Origin: Flagellimonas olearia
Lineage (GTDB): Bacteria > Bacteroidota > Bacteroidia > Flavobacteriales > Flavobacteriaceae
Length of the DNA: 64,000 nucleotides
Direction of reading: 5' to 3'
NCBI RefSeq assembly: GCF_009184425.1
Contig: NZ_WELG01000002.1
Location: forward strand, 1,321,275-1,385,274
The stretch's first letter is position 1, and each line of letters begins with the position of its first letter. Shown in pieces: positions 61,892 to 64,000 of this stretch. The notes under the pieces are model-generated. The model saw nothing but the letters and a program-made list of their open reading frames with translations. It did not search any database and was not told the DNA's origin. Position numbers and translations under genes: made by a program.

Positions 61892-61993
61892 AAAAGGTAT
61901 TCGGGAAAATTTGTACAATTCGTGTCAAAGCGTAGAAGGAGATTCTGGGCTATGGGAAGAAATGCAAATCCTTTAGTGAAGTGTGGAAGGTCA

Positions 61994-62013
61994 CATCGAG
62001 CGCAGTCGAGATG
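61994..62013. repeat. REP-like 20-bp imperfect palindrome
   Basis: CATCGAGCGCAGTCGAGATG is an imperfect palindrome around TCGAGCGCAGTCGA, a type of dispersed palindrome often seen between genes in flavobacterial chromosomes. It lies 48 bases before the next start codon. Confidence 0.55.
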
Positions 62014-62060
62014 TTTTTATCCATGAAAAGAACGTAATTTGTAGGACTAACACAGAAAGA

Positions 62061-62570
62061 ATGATATTGAAATCCGTTAGGGGAAAAACCCCTCAAATTG
62101 GAAAGGACTGTTTTATTGCCGAAAATGCCACCATTGTAGGGGAAGTTACCATGGGAGACCAATGTAGTGTTTGGTTCAATGCAGTGGTACGTGGCGATGT
62201 GCACTTCATTAAAATGGGGAATAAGGTCAATGTGCAAGATGGGGCCGTGATCCATTGCACCTACCAAAAATTCCCGACCACCATTGGCAATAATGTGTCC
62301 ATAGGACATAATGCCATAGTGCATGGATGTACCTTGAAAGACAATGTGCTGGTGGGTATGGGCAGTATCATTATGGATGATTGCGTGGTGGAGAGCAATT
62401 CCATTATAGCGGCTGGGGCTGTGGTGACCAAAGGAACCCATGTGGAGGAAGGAAGCATTTACGCAGGAATGCCGGCCAAAAAAATCAAGGATATCAGTCC
62501 CGAACTCCAATCGGGAGAAATTGACCGAATTGCCAACAACTATGTTACGTATTCCAGTTGGTTCAAATAG
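62061..62570 (+). CDS. Gamma-carbonic anhydrase-like hexapeptide-repeat protein
   Basis: 169 aa from ATG 62061; an upstream open frame runs through a palindromic repeat and is rejected. It forms a left-handed beta-helix of hexapeptide repeats (IAENATIVGEVTMGDQCSVWFNAVVRGDVHFIKMG, VNVQDGAVIH, SIGHNAIVHG) with the three zinc-ligand histidines typical of the YrdA/PaaY group (in AVIHC, IGHN and IVHGC), and a C-terminal helix. It is a trimeric CO2 hydratase-like or metal-binding protein; activity varies in this family. Confidence 0.88.
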   Translation: MILKSVRGKTPQIGKDCFIAENATIVGEVTMGDQCSVWFNAVVRGDVHFIKMGNKVNVQDGAVIHCTYQKFPTTIGNNVSIGHNAIVHGCTLKDNVLVGMGSIIMDDCVVESNSIIAAGAVVTKGTHVEEGSIYAGMPAKKIKDISPELQSGEIDRIANNYVTYSSWFK

Positions 62571-62588
62571 TTTGTTATTGAGGCATTC

Positions 62589-62623
62589 TTGCCATTCAAC
62601 ATTCCAAAATATCCCTATTTTTG
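62589..62623 (+). promoter_or_regulatory. Possible fabD promoter
   Basis: TATTTTTG (62616-62623) is a perfect -7 box; TTG at 62589-62591 lies 24 bases upstream, a longer spacer than usual. The ATG follows at 62648. Confidence 0.45.
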
Positions 62624-62647
62624 TGCCACTCACAATAAAAGAACACT

Positions 62648-63529
62648 ATGAACGCATATATTTTTCCGGGACAGGGCGCACAATTTGTAGGAATGGGGTT
62701 GGACCTTTACGAAAACCACTCTACTGCACAGGAACTTTTTGAGAAGGCCAATGGAATTTTAGGTTTTTCCATTACCGATATCATGTTTGAGGGCACTCCC
62801 GAGGACCTGAAACAGACCAAGGTGACCCAACCTGCTATTTTCTTGCATTCCGTTATTTTGAGCAAGGTACTTGGAGATAGCTTCAAGCCCGATATGGTGG
62901 CAGGGCACTCCTTGGGGGAATTCTCGGCTTTGGTGGCCAATGGAACCCTTACGTTTGAGGACGGTTTGAAATTGGTGTCCCAACGCGCCTTGGCGATGCA
63001 AAAAGCATGTGAACTAAAGCCTAGCACCATGGCCGCCGTATTGGGATTGGAAGACGGAGTCGTGGAGAAAATCTGTGCTGAGGTCGATGGTGTGGTAGTT
63101 CCCGCCAACTACAATTGCCCCGGACAATTGGTGATTTCCGGTGAAGTGGATGCGGTAAACGTAGCTTGTGAAAAATTAAAGGAAGCAGGGGCAAGAAGAG
63201 CATTGTTGTTGCCCGTGGGAGGAGCGTTTCATTCCCCATTGATGGAGCCTGCCAGGGAAGAGTTGGCCGCGGCCATAGAAGCAACACAGTTTGGCACTCC
63301 CAGCTGCCCCATATATCAAAATGTGACTACAACAGCGGTGTCCAACGCTGATGAGATCAAGAAGAACCTGATCCTGCAATTGACCGCTCCCGTCAAGTGG
63401 ACCCAAAGTGTACAGCAAATGGTTCAGGATGGGGCAAAAACCTTTGTGGAAGTAGGTCCTGGAAAGGTATTGCAGGGACTGGTGAAAAAAATAAGTCCAG
63501 ACGCGGAAACAGCATCCGCAGCGGTGTAA
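62648..63529 (+). CDS. fabD: Malonyl-CoA:acyl-carrier-protein transacylase
   Basis: A 293-aa protein of the usual FabD length. Motifs are FPGQGAQFVGMG, the nucleophile elbow GHSLGEFSAL with Ser88, the Arg region SQRALAMQKA, the second catalytic residue His195 in GGAFHSPLM, and QNVTTTAVS near the end. It loads malonate onto ACP for fatty acid synthesis. No other fab genes are adjacent. Confidence 0.97.
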   Translation: MNAYIFPGQGAQFVGMGLDLYENHSTAQELFEKANGILGFSITDIMFEGTPEDLKQTKVTQPAIFLHSVILSKVLGDSFKPDMVAGHSLGEFSALVANGTLTFEDGLKLVSQRALAMQKACELKPSTMAAVLGLEDGVVEKICAEVDGVVVPANYNCPGQLVISGEVDAVNVACEKLKEAGARRALLLPVGGAFHSPLMEPAREELAAAIEATQFGTPSCPIYQNVTTTAVSNADEIKKNLILQLTAPVKWTQSVQQMVQDGAKTFVEVGPGKVLQGLVKKISPDAETASAAV

Positions 63530-63685
63530 AAACCTGTTTTTTTCAAAGCGGTTGTATTTCAACCAAGAAACATAGATTTAAACCGTAAAGTTGTGGCGTT
63601 CTAAGCTTTTTTAGTAATATTGGTATTCCCAAAAACCAACCTAAAAACAAGTAAAAGAACGAAACTGGAACTCATAGAACAGCTG

Positions 63686-64000
63686 ATGCTATCTCTCTGT
63701 AAAAAGACCTCATTATTTCCTAGTACTGGCCCAAGTCGGATATACATCCTGTTCTGGGCTTTTCTGTTTTTTGGCTTAAGTGTTGGGTATGGGCAGATTA
63801 TTTCGATTGACGACCCCGCTCCTGTTGCGGAGGGCAATGCGGGCACTGCGACACTGACCTTCACGGTGACCCTTGACGTTGCGGACCTTGTGAACGACAC
63901 GACCATCGATTATACGATCACGGGCGGCAACGAGGCGGGCAGTGACCAAGTGACTATACCTTCGGGTAGCACGAGTGCCACGATAGATGTGACGACCAAC
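63686..64000 (+). CDS. Calx-beta-domain secreted protein, 5' part (partial)
   Basis: The frame from ATG 63686 runs off the right edge, 105 codons visible. A basic N-terminus and a hydrophobic segment (IYILFWAFLFFGLSVGYGQ) form a signal peptide. The mature part begins IISIDDPAPVAEGNAGTATLTFTVTLD and ends VTIPSGSTSATIDVTTN, the Calx-beta pattern that recurs in large flavobacterial adhesins exported by T9SS. The coding sequence is clearly GC-richer than its neighbours and Asp/Thr/Gly rich, suggesting a long repetitive surface protein. The 156 bases upstream show no gene. Confidence 0.8.
   Translation, partial: MLSLCKKTSLFPSTGPSRIYILFWAFLFFGLSVGYGQIISIDDPAPVAEGNAGTATLTFTVTLDVADLVNDTTIDYTITGGNEAGSDQVTIPSGSTSATIDVTTN

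Larger units (their letters stand above)
61498..62060 (+). other. Non-coding stretch of 563 bases carrying MITE-like repeats
   Basis: No gene is credible here. The short open frames run through the duplicated repeat described separately, and the open frame continuing upstream of the carbonic anhydrase-like gene contains a palindrome (61994-62013) rather than coding sequence. A TAATTTG just upstream of 62061 is a weak -7 candidate. Confidence 0.75.

Noticed and set aside
61983-62060. N-terminal extension of the carbonic anhydrase-like gene
   Set aside because: The extra 26 codons cover a REP-like palindrome and have no counterpart in the beta-helix fold. ATG 62061 fits the family start.
1-64000. 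tRNA or rRNA genes
   Set aside because: Reading the intergenic regions I found no cloverleaf-like sequence with a T-arm GTTCRA box and paired ends, nor any rRNA-like stretch. A covariance-model scan would be needed to exclude small RNAs.

Overview
The window reads as a chromosomal segment of a marine-type member of the Flavobacteriaceae (Bacteroidota). I infer this from the complete alternative complex III plus cytochrome c oxidase block, the type IX secretion genes (sprA and a PorP/SprF-like gene), a LytS/LytTR two-component pair, the MaeB malic enzyme-phosphotransacetylase fusion, and recurring TAnnTTTG promoter boxes of the Bacteroidota sigma factor. A Muricauda/Allomuricauda-like genus would fit, but the sequence alone does not prove it.

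Layout. 1-932 is the 3' end of infB with its terminator. 933-6851 is an accessory island, visibly richer in A+T in its central part. It holds a surface-type zinc-metalloprotease lipoprotein, two decayed or truncated copies of that protease's C-terminal part, five small paralogous lipoproteins interleaved with them, and a predicted outer-membrane barrel protein. A SPOR-domain gene (minus strand) follows. 7408-18976 is the respiratory operon actABCDEF-coxBA: quinol oxidation by ACIII feeding an aa3-type oxidase, bounded by a promoter and a strong terminator. 19054-23306 has a GIN-domain protein, an acyl-CoA oxidase-like enzyme and ruvB. 23530-25718 is a small sulfur-type module (diheme cytochrome c, a Tat-exported DsrE-like protein and a secreted DsrE protein), followed by queG and an MFS sugar transporter. 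28323-38390 is maeB-ruvA-sprA. 38496-40033 is gcvH, a VanZ-like gene and tonB. 40178-45407 is a second respiratory cluster (ctaB, two subunit III genes, subunit IV, a degenerate SCO-like protein, SCO1, DUF420 and a tiny CxxC membrane protein) that supplies heme, remaining subunits and copper assembly for the oxidase encoded upstream. 45585-51301 is a MacAB-TolC-like efflux operon behind a palindromic operator candidate. Then come tsaB, mscS, a thioredoxin-domain lipoprotein (YyaL/SPATA20 type), dodecin, a double-N-domain Nfu protein, a PorP/SprF-like protein, a VWA lipoprotein, the LytS/LytTR pair, a 563-base intergenic stretch carrying MITE-like repeats, a gamma-carbonic anhydrase-like gene, fabD, and the start of a Calx-beta adhesin-like gene that runs off the end.

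Most of the window is ordinary conserved flavobacterial chromosome. The most unusual part is the 1172-6146 array. A protease whose C-terminal catalytic module differs in base composition from its N-terminal part is followed by repeated pieces of that module, each trailed by small acidic-tailed lipoproteins that are visibly related to each other. The layout resembles the toxin-module/immunity cassettes of polymorphic toxins, here built on a metalloprotease. That function is an inference. I saw no CRISPR array, tRNA, rRNA, transposase or integrase gene.
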